Positions 17,840-27,459 of a stretch of DNA of 64,000 nt are shown one piece after another. The notes under the pieces are model-generated. The model had not been told where the DNA came from. It ran no database searches and saw only the letters and a program-made list of their open reading frames with translations. The DNA is taken from NCBI RefSeq assembly GCF_900312675.1, contig NZ_OMPC01000009.1, positions 744,001 to 808,000 on the forward strand, written 5' to 3'. Numbering within the stretch: the stretch's first letter is position 1; each line of letters starts with the position of its first letter. Origin of the DNA: Aliivibrio sp. EL58 (GTDB taxonomy: Bacteria > Pseudomonadota > Gammaproteobacteria > Enterobacterales > Vibrionaceae). Both the position numbers and the translations under genes were made by a program.

Positions 17840-19747
17840 TTAACTTGTTTGAGCTTGCCCACGCCACTGAACTAAAATCAAACCAAGCATAATTACAATA
17901 CCTAAGAAACCGACGCCAAAAGGATTCAGCATAATTAGTGGTATGGTAAAAAATGCCAATAACCTTTCAACCCCAGTTAATGGGCGTAATAAATACCCTT
18001 CAATAGCAACCGCAATAGCCATAATAATGGTTAACGTCTGAATGATTGAAAAGGTTAAATCAACGACTCCAGCATCTGAATTAACAAGATCGGTATACGC
18101 CATCATAATTGGAATAATGAATAAACCACCGGCCAATTTAAATGCCTCAACAGAGGATTTCATTGGATTGGCATTTGCAACACCTGCACCAGCAAAGGCA
18201 GCTAAAGCAATCGGAGGGGTTACGTTTGAGGTTTGCGATAGCCAAAAAACGATGAGGTGTGCTGTTAATAATGGTAAACCAAAATCACTTAACATTGGCA
18301 CTGCCATTACTGCTAATACAATATATGCCGCAGTAACAGGAAGCCCCATACCTAACACTAAAGCCACAAGGCTTATTAAACCCAAAGCAATTAGCATGTA
18401 GCCACCAGAGAAATCCATCACAAATTGAGTGAATTGTAAGCCTATCCCCGTTTGTCCAACCACACCAACTATAATACCCGCAGCACCACACGCTGCGGAA
18501 ATTGGTAATGCCATTAAGGCACCGTTTTTCATGCCTTCAATGAATTTTTTCAAGCCAATTCGGCTGTGTTTTCGCAGCGCTGCCGTCACTAAAATCGCAG
18601 CACAACCTGCAACACCCACTAATAATGGAGAATATGCCATCATTAATAAGGTAGTGATTAGCGCTAGTGGAATTAAGTGATGCGCGCCATCTTTCATCAC
18701 ACTAATAACAGCTTCTGTTCGACTTACCGCTTTAAGATCAAGCTTACACGCCATTAAATGTACGTATAACAAGGTACAGAAGAAATACAAAATCGCAGGC
18801 GCGATAGAAGCAAGCATGATCTCGCTGTAAGGCACACCGGTAAACTGCGCCATTACAAACGCACCCGCCCCCATAATTGGTGGCATTATCTGCCCACCAG
18901 TTGAGGCCGCCGCTTCAATCCCTGCGGCTTGTTCTGGTTTATAACCCAGCTTTTTCATCATAGGTATGGTGATTGAACCTGTAGTTACGGTATTTGCTAT
19001 TGCTGATCCTGAAATTGAACCTAACCCTGCCGAGGCCAATACTGCCGCTTTCGCTGGACCACCACGATATTTACCGGCAATAGAGAATGCTAAATCAATA
19101 AAGAATTTCCCTGCACCTGTGACCTCTAAGAATGCCCCAAATAAAACAAAGATAAAAACCGTTGTTGCCGCGATACCTAATGCAGAACCAAAAACACCGT
19201 TAGCCGAAAATATTTGAAATTGAATCAGTTCTTGCAGAGAGTACGACTTAATAGCAAAGCCACTCGGTAATAAATCACCAAATGCACTGTAGGATAAGAA
19301 TAGTACTGCGATAAGGACCATTACCCAGCCGACCGTTCTACGGCACCCCTCCATTAATAGTAAAAGTAATGAGCAACCTGCGATCATATCGGGTAACTGT
19401 AAGCCATAAAACAGATGATTTATGTCGTTATAATCAAATATCGACATGCGATAAGCTGCAAAAACAATCAAGCCACATAACGCAAGATCAATGACTCGTC
19501 CTGCAAGATAAAATGAGCTCTTTCTATTTGTTATCAATGGGTAATGTAAGAAAATAAGAATAAGAACCCAACAGAGATGGATTGGTCTAAAGTACGTCGC
19601 AGAAATGGTTGAGCTTATTCCTTGCCAAATTTGAAAAACAGATAATGCAACGGCAATACCTAAAATAAGATACCCAAATAGATTTACTGTTCTTTCATGA
19701 GGTAAATGCTCTATATCAGGTTGGTTTTTATCGGTCATAATATCCAT
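17840..19747 (-). CDS. TRAP transporter fused permease (DctQ-DctM type, TAXI class)
   Basis: A 635-aa very hydrophobic protein: an N-terminal segment of about four helices (small Q subunit equivalent), then the large M subunit with family signatures GSISGSAIANTVTTGSITIPMM, AAASTGGQIMPPIMGAGAFVMA and GMGLPVTAAYIVLA. It imports an organic acid with Na+ using the TAXI binding protein encoded directly upstream. The start at 19747 has AAAGG seven bases before it; a TTG 45 bases upstream is less likely. Substrate unknown; TAXI systems often take glutamate, 2-oxoglutarate or related acids. Confidence 0.92.
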   Translation of the reverse strand: MDIMTDKNQPDIEHLPHERTVNLFGYLILGIAVALSVFQIWQGISSTISATYFRPIHLCWVLILIFLHYPLITNRKSSFYLAGRVIDLALCGLIVFAAYRMSIFDYNDINHLFYGLQLPDMIAGCSLLLLLMEGCRRTVGWVMVLIAVLFLSYSAFGDLLPSGFAIKSYSLQELIQFQIFSANGVFGSALGIAATTVFIFVLFGAFLEVTGAGKFFIDLAFSIAGKYRGGPAKAAVLASAGLGSISGSAIANTVTTGSITIPMMKKLGYKPEQAAGIEAAASTGGQIMPPIMGAGAFVMAQFTGVPYSEIMLASIAPAILYFFCTLLYVHLMACKLDLKAVSRTEAVISVMKDGAHHLIPLALITTLLMMAYSPLLVGVAGCAAILVTAALRKHSRIGLKKFIEGMKNGALMALPISAACGAAGIIVGVVGQTGIGLQFTQFVMDFSGGYMLIALGLISLVALVLGMGLPVTAAYIVLAVMAVPMLSDFGLPLLTAHLIVFWLSQTSNVTPPIALAAFAGAGVANANPMKSSVEAFKLAGGLFIIPIMMAYTDLVNSDAGVVDLTFSIIQTLTIIMAIAVAIEGYLLRPLTGVERLLAFFTIPLIMLNPFGVGFLGIVIMLGLILVQWRGQAQTS

Positions 19748-19830
19748 ATTAATGCCTTTGGATAAAGTCAGAAAAGAAGAAAAGGTAAGCAAGACACTTA
19801 CCCTTTCGTTTTACGTGTATTTGGTGCTTA

Positions 19831-20763
19831 TTATTTCATGATTGAATCAAGGTATTTTTGAGCACCAGGATGAAGAGGGACACCTTGTAAACGGTCTGCA
19901 TTTTTTGGTGTTGTCATCTCTGCCATTTTTACTACTTTACGAACATCACCCATATTTTCATACGCGGCTTTCGTTAAGTTGTAGGCCATGTCATCACTCA
20001 TTTTTGCATTTACCACTAATACGTTCCAAACGCTTAATGTCGATACTTCACCAACGTTGTTGTATACGTCCGCAGGAATATCATAACTGCTGTATGCTGG
20101 GTATTTTTTCATAAACATTGCACTTTCTTCTGGTGTAATTGAAAGCACTTTAATTTTATGTGTTAGCGCGATTTGTGTAACCGCCCCTACTCCTTGTCCA
20201 CCAACAATAAAGCCTGCATCAATTTGACCATTAGCCAATGCGTTCGTGGTTTCAGAATAATTTAAGTACACTGCATCAATGTCTTTTTTTACATCAATAC
20301 CGAGTGATTCGAGCAAAGCTGCTGACGTCACGGCGGTACCACTTGCTGGTGCGCCTAAAGAAACTCGTTTGCCTTTTAGTTGTGATAATGACGTAATGCC
20401 TGATTTTTCAAGAGTTAAGGTATGCACTAGGTTTGGATACAGTGCAAAAAGTGTATTTACAGGCATTTTTGTTGGGAATTTACCTTCCCCTTCATAAGCA
20501 TCAAGCACCACATTCCCCATTGCGATACCTGCGATCATATCACCACGAACCACTTTAATTGTGTTCTCTACTGAAGCCGCTGTCACTTCCGCTTTGGCAT
20601 TCACATCTGGCACATGCTCTGACCATACTTTCGCTAGTGCACCACCAAATGGATAATAAATCCCACTTTGTCCACCGGTACCAATTGAGTAGTTTTCAGC
20701 GTTTACCGCTGATGGCAATATAAGCATTAAAGCCAATAGTAAATTACGTTTAAGCACAATCAT
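19831..20763 (-). CDS. TAXI-family TRAP transporter solute-binding protein
   Basis: A 310-aa periplasmic protein with signal peptide (1-22, SAVNA-EN) and TAXI family hallmarks: YSIGTGGQSGIYYPFGGALAKVW, LKGKRVSLGAPASGTAVTSAALLE and TNALANGQIDAGFIVGGQG. It captures the substrate and delivers it to the 17840-19747 permease. It is the first gene of the two-gene operon with an AAGGAG ribosome-binding site. The 83-base gap before the permease is long for coupling but contains no terminator. Confidence 0.93.
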   Translation of the reverse strand: MIVLKRNLLLALMLILPSAVNAENYSIGTGGQSGIYYPFGGALAKVWSEHVPDVNAKAEVTAASVENTIKVVRGDMIAGIAMGNVVLDAYEGEGKFPTKMPVNTLFALYPNLVHTLTLEKSGITSLSQLKGKRVSLGAPASGTAVTSAALLESLGIDVKKDIDAVYLNYSETTNALANGQIDAGFIVGGQGVGAVTQIALTHKIKVLSITPEESAMFMKKYPAYSSYDIPADVYNNVGEVSTLSVWNVLVVNAKMSDDMAYNLTKAAYENMGDVRKVVKMAEMTTPKNADRLQGVPLHPGAQKYLDSIMK

Positions 20764-20924
20764 CTCCTTGATTATTAGGCTTTATCTAGATATTAGCCCT
20801 AGATAAACCCGTTTATAATAGATTAATTTTCAAGCAATAATACCGTACTCGTCATGACAAAAAAGTCCAACTGATTAGATCCCGAAATGTGACATAAGTG
20901 TTAAAAATGTCAAATAAGAAACGG

Positions 20925-21013
20925 CTGTTTCCACAAAGTTGAATTGGTAACAATACTAATAAATAAATCAAGGTAGCTGTGGTTGTGAGGTTTCACGGCT
21001 ATTTACAGATATT
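20925..21013 (-). pseudogene. relic of a second glutamate-receptor-like gene
   Basis: This stretch aligns with part of the 14712-15812 gene. The minus-strand translation gives IAVK....SYLDLFISIVTNSTLWK, against IAVKNRGYLDSFISIVTNKT of that protein (residues about 122-144). DNA identity over the best 50 bases is about 80-85 percent by eye (TTTCCACAA..., ATACTAATAAAT...). A stop lies directly upstream in frame and similarity ends abruptly on both sides, so only a decayed fragment is left. Confidence 0.7.
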
Positions 21014-21050
21014 TTTATCTCTATAGAGGATAGAGGTAGACTTACCTCCG

Positions 21051-22820
21051 TTATTTCTTTTGTCCCGGCAACCGAGAAATAAGCACTTTGTTATGCAATG
21101 TTGCCGCTATCTCTTTCGGTAAATAATAATGCTCTGAACTCATATCAAATTCTGGTTGATACACATTATTTTCAATACCAATAAGCCCAATCATCGTGTC
21201 GAATATTAGGTCATTAGTAAATATTTTATGCCTATTACTCATTAACTGCTCACGTGTTTTATTGTTTAACCCTTTTCCAGTCCAAATTAAAAAAGGAATT
21301 TCACTCATTGCCTCTGTAAATTGTTTTGCATCATGCCCCAACCCATTTTTCACATCTTCACCGTGGTCAGAAAAGTAGGTCAAGCTTGAAAAGCCCTTTT
21401 CTTCTTTAACTAAATTAAGAATTTGATTTAAGAAGTTATCTGTACTTTTTACTGTCTGGTCATAACAACGCAAATCTTTATCTGAAGTCGTATAAAAGTC
21501 GTTCTCTGGTAACTCAATATTCTCGCCTTTCACTCGGTCACAATAGCTAATATGACTCCCCATCATGTGTAAAACTATAAAATGGTTTTTTGTCTTATCT
21601 ATCGTTGCAAGATACTGAGATAACTCACCAATTAAGGCTTTATCCAACTTATTAGTCCTATCCGATTTCCCAATGTTATTATTAATAAAGCGAACATAAG
21701 AGCTTTCATAAGCTAAGGCCGATACTAAATTATCCCACTCACTTGCGGATACTTGATTGCTAAGCCATGCAGTTTGAAATTTAGCCTGATTAAGTAATGA
21801 TATTAAGGATACGCTCTCATAATACGGAAGGTCGTTATATTGATTACTTTGAGTTAAGGCGAGAGATAAAGATTCCATCGTGTGCGTATGATTAGAGTAA
21901 GCATTGGTAAATAGAATTTTATCACTCGCATCGATCCACGGCGTTGTCGTGACATGATAGCCGTAACTGGATAGATGAGATTTAGCTAAAGACTCCCCAA
22001 TCACCATAATATGCAACTTCCCTTCTGAGGTTGCCACTGCAGAATATTTGTGATTAAGCAATTGCCGTTCTGAGATAACCTTTTGGAGTTGGCTTAATTC
22101 ATACTGATACTCTTTTACGTAACCATATGCACGCTTCACACCTCCAAACGATGATTCATTTTGAGATGAAATGCCTAAAAATAGAAAAGAAATAACAAGA
22201 AGAACATAGGGAATCTGTGATGAACGGTACGACTTAGATGCCACTTTCAAATAAAAAAAGAACCCGCCAATAAACAATGAGACATAACCTATTAACTGCC
22301 AATTCCAGAGAACATCTAAAAAATATTCTAATGACTCATTTGGGTTCGTTTGCATAAGAGCAAAAATAAAGCCTTTATCAAGATCCCCATAAGTTTTATA
22401 AGTAAAAAACAAACCAAAAGTCACTAACCAAAAAGCCCCTACTAGAACATAGAATCCCCATCGAATAACCTTTGTTCTCTCTACTTTTTTTAGTTCAAGT
22501 AGGCTAATTAACGTAATGAGCCAAAAACAGGAAAGTACTGTAAAGGTTGTTAATTCAGTTTCTGCATCAAAAAAACGTTGATACGAATAGAGTCCAACCG
22601 TAAATATTAATAAATTAAAAATGACTACCCTTTTTACTACTACCGATTTTTGAGTAAAAAAGAATAATGGCCACAACATTGAAATGAAAAGTATAGACAA
22701 TGAATTTACTATCGGATTAGAAGATAATCCACGTAACCAAAGGGAAAGGTTAATACAAAAGAGTAAAACAAAAATAAAAGGAGAAATATATCGCTGAAAA
22801 CGTTTATACGTATTAGTCAT
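21051..22820 (-). CDS. phosphoethanolamine transferase (EptA/CptA-like sulfatase-fold)
   Basis: A 589-aa inner-membrane protein: five N-terminal helices (within about 10-215), then a periplasmic alkaline-phosphatase/sulfatase domain starting VIGESLAKSHLSSYGY, with nucleophile-region NHTHTMESLSLALT, metal-binding FSDHGEDVKNGLGHDAK and HMMGSHISY. It transfers phosphoethanolamine from phosphatidylethanolamine to lipopolysaccharide or another envelope acceptor, changing surface charge. The start at 22820 has a strong AAGGAG site; a frame ten codons longer does not. It stands alone. The CptA-like short spacing makes core LPS a possible acceptor, but this is uncertain. Confidence 0.88.
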   Translation of the reverse strand: MTNTYKRFQRYISPFIFVLLFCINLSLWLRGLSSNPIVNSLSILFISMLWPLFFFTQKSVVVKRVVIFNLLIFTVGLYSYQRFFDAETELTTFTVLSCFWLITLISLLELKKVERTKVIRWGFYVLVGAFWLVTFGLFFTYKTYGDLDKGFIFALMQTNPNESLEYFLDVLWNWQLIGYVSLFIGGFFFYLKVASKSYRSSQIPYVLLVISFLFLGISSQNESSFGGVKRAYGYVKEYQYELSQLQKVISERQLLNHKYSAVATSEGKLHIMVIGESLAKSHLSSYGYHVTTTPWIDASDKILFTNAYSNHTHTMESLSLALTQSNQYNDLPYYESVSLISLLNQAKFQTAWLSNQVSASEWDNLVSALAYESSYVRFINNNIGKSDRTNKLDKALIGELSQYLATIDKTKNHFIVLHMMGSHISYCDRVKGENIELPENDFYTTSDKDLRCYDQTVKSTDNFLNQILNLVKEEKGFSSLTYFSDHGEDVKNGLGHDAKQFTEAMSEIPFLIWTGKGLNNKTREQLMSNRHKIFTNDLIFDTMIGLIGIENNVYQPEFDMSSEHYYLPKEIAATLHNKVLISRLPGQKK

Positions 22821-22920
22821 CCAGACTCCTTGTCTATTTTTGTTACCCATCCTTTTATCTAAGGTTAGTTAAGCTTTTGACTATATTCCAGTTATCTACG
22901 TTAACTACAAAATCATTATA

Positions 22921-22950
22921 AAAAAACGACCAGTATTTACTGATCGCTTT
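22921..22950 (-). terminator. terminator after dcuB-like gene
   Basis: On the minus strand CGATCAGT / ACTGGTCG (22946-22939, 22934-22927, one G-U pair) with loop AAAT is followed by TTTTTT. Confidence 0.75.
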
Positions 22951-22992
22951 TCTTTTATTCGATGCTCATACACATCATCATTTACATACCAG

Positions 22993-24306
22993 CTATAAAA
23001 CCATACTTGCAAAGATGAAACCAAAGATAATACTAAATACCATGCTTAACAGACCTGGGATCATAAAGCTGTGGTTGAATATGTATTTACCAATCTTAGT
23101 CGTACCTGTGCGGTCAAAGTCAATAGAAGCAATGATTGGACCGTAGTTTGGAATAAAGAAGTAACCATTTACAGCAACAAATGTCGCGATAATCACTTCA
23201 GGTGGAAGACCTAGTGTGATACCAACAGGCACTAATACTGCTGTTGTTGCTCCTTGGCTGTTTACCATGACAGATAAACCAAACAGTGCAAAAGCGAAAG
23301 TCCATGGCGCCACTTCAACTAAACCTGAAACCGCCTCTTTAACCATTTCATAATGACCAGCAATAAATGTGTCGCCTAACCATGCAATACCAAAGATAGC
23401 GACGATGGCACGCATACCAGCATGGAACACTGAACCTTGAGTGATCTCGTTACCATCAGGCTTACATAATAGAATAATCAATGCAGCCATTGCTAACATG
23501 ACGATTTCAATTGTGTGCGCCATTCCCATTGGTGAACCATTGAAGTTAGGACGCAGCGATGGGAATGCACCCATAACAACCACCACAATTGCGCCGAACA
23601 AGAATAGACCTACTGCTTTTTTAGCGCCCGGTTTAATCTCAATCTCTTCAACTTTAACTTCTTTTTCCATCTCGCTACGGAACTTAGGATCTTCCATACA
23701 ACGTTGGTATTCAGGATCGTCTTTTAAGTCTTTACCGATCTTGTTTACGATAACGCAAGCAACCGCTAAACCACAAAAAGTACCAGGGATTGTTATCATC
23801 AATACGTTTGCTAGTGTAATGCCTTGAGGCTCTAAAAAAGCAACCAAAGCAACAACAGCTGCAGCAATTGGACTTGCTACGATCGCAAATTGCGACGCGA
23901 TAACCGCCATACCTAATGGACGCTCAGGGCGAACACCACTACGACGACTTACTTCTGCAATTACAGGTAGTACAGAATAAGCAACATGTCCAGTACCTGC
24001 TAAGAAGGTGAACATATACGTCACTAAAGGAGCAATGAAAGTAATATGACGTGGGTTTTTACGAAGAATATTTGAAGCAATTTTGATTAAATATTCAAGA
24101 CCGCCAGCCGCTTGCATTGCTGCTGCTGCTGCAACAACGGCCATGATCATCAACATTACATCAATAGGTGGGCTTGTCGGTTGTAAACCAAAAACAAAAC
24201 TCAGTATGGCTAGACCAATACCGCCCATAACACCTAAACCGATACCACCAATTCGGGCACCAACTAAAATACAAACAAGTACAATTAAAAACTCGATTAA
24301 AAACAT
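22993..24306 (-). CDS. dcuB: anaerobic C4-dicarboxylate transporter (DcuA/DcuB family)
   Basis: A 437-aa membrane protein with about 10-12 helices and Dcu family motifs: [18 protein letters not shown] at the N-terminus, [17 protein letters not shown] and [23 protein letters not shown], closer to DcuB (GTGHV) than DcuA (GTGNI). It exchanges fumarate, malate or aspartate for succinate during anaerobic fumarate respiration. A CAGGGAG ribosome-binding site precedes the start. No perfect FNR box was found in its upstream gap, and no dcuSR is adjacent. It follows the ToxRS-like pair on the same strand, separated by 285 bases. Confidence 0.9.
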   Translation of the reverse strand: MFLIEFLIVLVCILVGARIGGIGLGVMGGIGLAILSFVFGLQPTSPPIDVMLMIMAVVAAAAAMQAAGGLEYLIKIASNILRKNPRHITFIAPLVTYMFTFLAGTGHVAYSVLPVIAEVSRRSGVRPERPLGMAVIASQFAIVASPIAAAVVALVAFLEPQGITLANVLMITIPGTFCGLAVACVIVNKIGKDLKDDPEYQRCMEDPKFRSEMEKEVKVEEIEIKPGAKKAVGLFLFGAIVVVVMGAFPSLRPNFNGSPMGMAHTIEIVMLAMAALIILLCKPDGNEITQGSVFHAGMRAIVAIFGIAWLGDTFIAGHYEMVKEAVSGLVEVAPWTFAFALFGLSVMVNSQGATTAVLVPVGITLGLPPEVIIATFVAVNGYFFIPNYGPIIASIDFDRTGTTKIGKYIFNHSFMIPGLLSMVFSIIFGFIFASMVL

Positions 24307-24591
24307 ATCAATCTCCCTGATGATAGCTTTTATATAACTATTTTTTAAATTACTGCGTATGGTGTCAGTAATTTAAACTCCAAAAATCGAGAGGATAATA
24401 ATCATCTTATAAATTCAATAAATAGCGACAGATCACACATCATTCAAATTTATAAAAAATAAAACAAATATCTATAACTATCTATTATTTATGGAGTTAA
24501 TTACTACAAACAGGTAACAAGCTAGCTACCTTTGTTATCATAATATCTTTATTATTTTTATCACTAGGATAAGGAGATTAGCTAAATGAAG

Positions 24592-25071
24592 CTAGACAGC
24601 GAAACAGATAAAATTGTTGTCTTCATTCTTTTTCCGATTATAAAAATAAAGCTGTTCATCATCAATAATGAACTTAATATCTGATTCAAACCCTTCTAAT
24701 GACTCTGTATCCTTAACAAACACAGGTGCATTTTCTGGTTTTTTATGCCAATCAATATTTTTATATAATAAAGATAACTTGTTCTTTTTTACTTTATAGC
24801 TCACATCCATAATGACTTCATATTTTTCACGGCTACCATTTTTAAAAACTAGCTCACCAGTTTGAAAAATAGTTAAGTTAGATGAAGATGCAAAATAAAG
24901 TATGTCTCGTTCACCTATCTCTTGGTATTTTTTATATGGTTCGGAGATAAAGTTACTAGAAAGCTCATTACAGCTCCAACGAGAACCTGAAAGTTCTGTT
25001 GTATTAAATATCCATTGGTAAGCAATAAAACCAATAAGGGCCAATATCAATAAAAAATTAACTAATCGCAT
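24592..25071 (-). CDS. ToxS/VtrC-like small membrane-anchored periplasmic partner
   Basis: A 159-aa protein with one N-terminal membrane helix (about 3-20) and a periplasmic domain rich in beta strands, with two cysteines (RWSCNE and NFICFAV near the end). Its first ten bases overlap the end of the ToxR-like gene. This mirrors toxRS and vtrAC, where the second protein stabilises the periplasmic domain of the regulator and in VtrC forms a bile-salt-binding barrel. Sequence similarity to either is not obvious to me; the call rests on size, topology and context. Confidence 0.6.
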   Translation of the reverse strand: MRLVNFLLILALIGFIAYQWIFNTTELSGSRWSCNELSSNFISEPYKKYQEIGERDILYFASSSNLTIFQTGELVFKNGSREKYEVIMDVSYKVKKNKLSLLYKNIDWHKKPENAPVFVKDTESLEGFESDIKFIIDDEQLYFYNRKKNEDNNFICFAV

Positions 25072-25925
25072 ATTAGTTTTGCTCTTGTTAGCGCGTTTGC
25101 CATAATCTTCGGTAAATCCTGATGCGAAAATTGGCTTAATGCATAATTACCATTTCTACTACTACTCTTAGATAGCATAAAACCTCGTAAAGAGTACGTA
25201 TCATCTTCATAGGCTGAATCATAAATTCTGATATAAACTTCAGCATTACACTCCGCTAACTCCATAGATTCAAGTTGCGATTGAATCAAATCAACATCCA
25301 ACTGCTTTCGGGTCTTATTCAGTAAGTAGTAATCAGTATTATTAATATCAAAATGCTGATAGTTGTCTTTCATTAAAAAGTGAGGGAGAGATAATCGTGT
25401 TTGATTCCAATATACGACAGCAATAGTAACCACTAGACATAATGCAACAAGCACTGAAGCTATTGATGGCTTTACGAGGATACCCTGACGAATTAAAGCC
25501 TGTTTTGGTACTTCTTTTTTACTCTCATTATTTGAAAGTAACTCTGATATTTGGTTTAAGTCAGCTTTTTTTGAAAGAAGAGAATTTAATGGTTCTTGAT
25601 GAGCGACAACAGGATACTCAGCATCAATAGTGAGTAAATATCCTATTTTACTCACTGTCTTTATCTCAATACCTACGGCTTTTAATTGGACAAAATTTCG
25701 TCTTAAACCTGAAATAACATTGGTTAATGCTTGATCAGTAACGACTGCACCTTCCCAACACCCATCAAAAAGTTGATCTCGCGAGACACTCTGCTCTTTT
25801 CTATCAAGCAGTAGCACAAGTACATTGTAAGGTAATGGCCTTAATATGATTGCCTCTCCAACCTGATTGATTAACGTCCTAGTTTCAGGATCTAAAATCA
25901 AATTGGCGATAATTATTTTCTGCAT
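25062..25925 (-). CDS. ToxR-type membrane-bound winged-helix regulator
   Basis: A 287-aa protein: N-terminal OmpR/ToxR-class winged helix (residues 1-102; SRDQLFDGCWEGAVVTDQAL, NVISGLRRNF, IEIKTVSKIGYLL), a linker, one membrane helix (about 153-173) and a periplasmic domain of about 110 residues with two cysteines (C226 and C286, the second next to the end), like the disulfide pair of ToxR. It would sense a periplasmic signal and regulate transcription from the membrane. The partner gene overlaps its end. Divergent from an outer-membrane barrel gene across a long AT-rich gap, a likely target. Confidence 0.85.
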   Translation of the reverse strand: MQKIIIANLILDPETRTLINQVGEAIILRPLPYNVLVLLLDRKEQSVSRDQLFDGCWEGAVVTDQALTNVISGLRRNFVQLKAVGIEIKTVSKIGYLLTIDAEYPVVAHQEPLNSLLSKKADLNQISELLSNNESKKEVPKQALIRQGILVKPSIASVLVALCLVVTIAVVYWNQTRLSLPHFLMKDNYQHFDINNTDYYLLNKTRKQLDVDLIQSQLESMELAECNAEVYIRIYDSAYEDDTYSLRGFMLSKSSSRNGNYALSQFSHQDLPKIMANALTRAKLICD

Positions 25926-26261
25926 TTAAGCCTTATAGCGATACAAAGAGTCTATTTATTCTTTTTAAGAGAACTAATAAAAATAAAAAACAAGCCTTAC
26001 AAAGCTTTCATATGGCTCATTTATAAAAAGAGAAGTTTACCTAATAAACAACACAAATCAACGCATCACTACTTTTACTGTCTTTAAAATAAAGAAAAAA
26101 CAAAACAATCAAAGACTTAATGCAAGCAAACCTTTCAACATATTTAGTTATCAATAAATATAAATCAAACAAAAATCAAATGTGTGAATTCCATTTAGTT
26201 TAACTTACCCAGTATCTTATAATTCGCTTAACTTTTATACATTCAATTTAACGAGAAACCC
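25926..26261. other. AT-rich divergent control region (toxR-like / outer-membrane protein)
   Basis: A 336-base gap of very high A+T with repeated A-tracts (AAATAAAAAACAA, AAAACAAAACAATCAAA). No open frame is convincing. Such A-tract DNA is typical of H-NS-silenced promoters that ToxR-type proteins relieve; this is inference. Confidence 0.5.
26195..26223 (+). promoter_or_regulatory. probable promoter of the outer-membrane barrel gene
   Basis: A perfect -10 hexamer TATAAT (26218-26223) lies 38 bases before the start codon. The -35 region (TTAGTT, 26195-26200, 17-base spacing) is poor, which fits a promoter needing an activator. Confidence 0.5.
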
Positions 26262-26876
26262 ATGAAAAAAATTGCACTTTTATTCGTACTATTTTCGGCA
26301 TTTACTCATGCCAACGATAACATCTCAGGCTTCTACTTAGGTGCAGGTTTAGGTACTACCACTTTTGATGATGGTGGTGCATTTGATTACACGGGTGCAT
26401 CTATTAATGCTGATGATTCAACTCTTAAGTTTATGGGTGGCTATCAATTTAATCGCATTGTTGCTGTAGAGCTTCAATATACAAAATACGGAGATATCAA
26501 TGTAAACCATCCTGTGGCTCAAGCGGGTGGTTTCAAAGGTATCGATATTGAATCTTCTTCTATCTCCCTTGCAGCTAACCTTGGTTACACATTTGATAGC
26601 GGCTGGCGTCCATTTGGTATCGTTGGTTTAGGTTCGTTAGAGTCATCAACAGACGTATTAGGCCACTCTCTTAGTGAAAACAACACTTCTTTCCACTACG
26701 GTGTAGGTGTTGAATACGCACCAAAAGCCTTAGGTGGTTTAGCTTTCCGTGTGGCTTATGAAGGCGATCTTTTCATTGAAGAAAATGTATATCAAGGAAA
26801 TAATTCATACAGCTACTCAGACGATTATGCAATGAACATTGGTACTTTTTACGCTGGCGCAACTTACAAATTCTAA
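26262..26876 (+). CDS. outer-membrane beta-barrel protein (OmpA-like N-terminal domain type)
   Basis: A 204-aa protein with signal peptide MKKIALLFVLFSAFTHA and an eight-strand-type barrel: GFYLGAGLGTTTF at the first strand, alternating strands, and a C-terminal FYAGATYKF ending in Phe, the BAM recognition signal. No peptidoglycan-binding OmpA C-terminal domain. It belongs to the porin family/OmpW-like small barrels; solute specificity unknown. Divergent from the ToxR-like regulator, which may control it. A strong terminator follows. Confidence 0.88.
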   Translation: MKKIALLFVLFSAFTHANDNISGFYLGAGLGTTTFDDGGAFDYTGASINADDSTLKFMGGYQFNRIVAVELQYTKYGDINVNHPVAQAGGFKGIDIESSSISLAANLGYTFDSGWRPFGIVGLGSLESSTDVLGHSLSENNTSFHYGVGVEYAPKALGGLAFRVAYEGDLFIEENVYQGNNSYSYSDDYAMNIGTFYAGATYKF

Positions 26877-26905
26877 TAATCACAATCATTAGTTGGCGAA
26901 TAGAT

Positions 26906-26941
26906 AAATCCCCTTACTTTTTAAGAGTAAGGGGATTTTTT
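26906..26941 (+). terminator. terminator after the outer-membrane barrel gene
   Basis: Perfect 13-pair stem AAATCCCCTTACT (26906-26918) / AGTAAGGGGATTT (26926-26938) followed by a T run. Confidence 0.92.
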
Positions 26942-26991
26942 TGTATTTATGACAAAACTCTTTCAGTGCGTATTTGAAGGTAAATTAACGA

Positions 26992-27459
26992 TCAAGCTAT
27001 TGGCGCGACTTTCTTCTTATCAAAGATCACATAAGCCATATATCCCACAATCACAATATTAATAATGAATGCACCGATACTAAGAATACTTGTGCGGAAA
27101 ATAATTTCATACAGCTCAAACGGGATATAGATTGCTCCACTCACCAAAGCAAACCATTCTGTCCACACTTGTGCTCGCCATAATCCATAAGCTTCAACCA
27201 GTCTAATGATTGAATACACCACTGCACCAATGGTAAAAAACAGGATTTTGGCATCAGTTAATCCACTCGCAGCATTAATAAATACACTAGATAAATGACT
27301 CGCCGGATTTAAGTGCAAACGACTCACTATTAACTCAGCTAAATGGCGTAAATTATGACCCGCTAAAGCATGTACCCCAAAAGCAACTAACAGAGATACA
27401 ATCCCCTTACTTGCTTCCAATACGGCAACCGCACGTAACCCTTTCTTTATTGTTGTCAT
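26992..27459 (-). CDS. DUF2127 membrane protein
   Basis: A 155-aa protein with four hydrophobic segments and DUF2127 features (KGLRAVAVLEASKGIVSLLVA at the N-terminus, YSIIRLVEAYGLWRAQVWTEWFALVSGAIYIPFELYEI). Function unknown. The start at 27459 has AGAG seven bases upstream; an ATG/other start five codons earlier would lack one. It stands alone, downstream of brnQ in orientation but with a 310-base gap. Confidence 0.82.
   Translation of the reverse strand: MTTIKKGLRAVAVLEASKGIVSLLVAFGVHALAGHNLRHLAELIVSRLHLNPASHLSSVFINAASGLTDAKILFFTIGAVVYSIIRLVEAYGLWRAQVWTEWFALVSGAIYIPFELYEIIFRTSILSIGAFIINIVIVGYMAYVIFDKKKVAPIA

Noticed and set aside
19842-20114. Plus-strand 90-codon frame over the TAXI gene
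   Set aside because: Antisense shadow of a strongly supported periplasmic binding protein; no family and no start signal.
24307-24591. CRP or FNR site upstream of the dcuB-like gene
   Set aside because: Only a CRP half site (TGTGA) near 24430 and no TTGAT-N4-ATCAA; not enough for a call.
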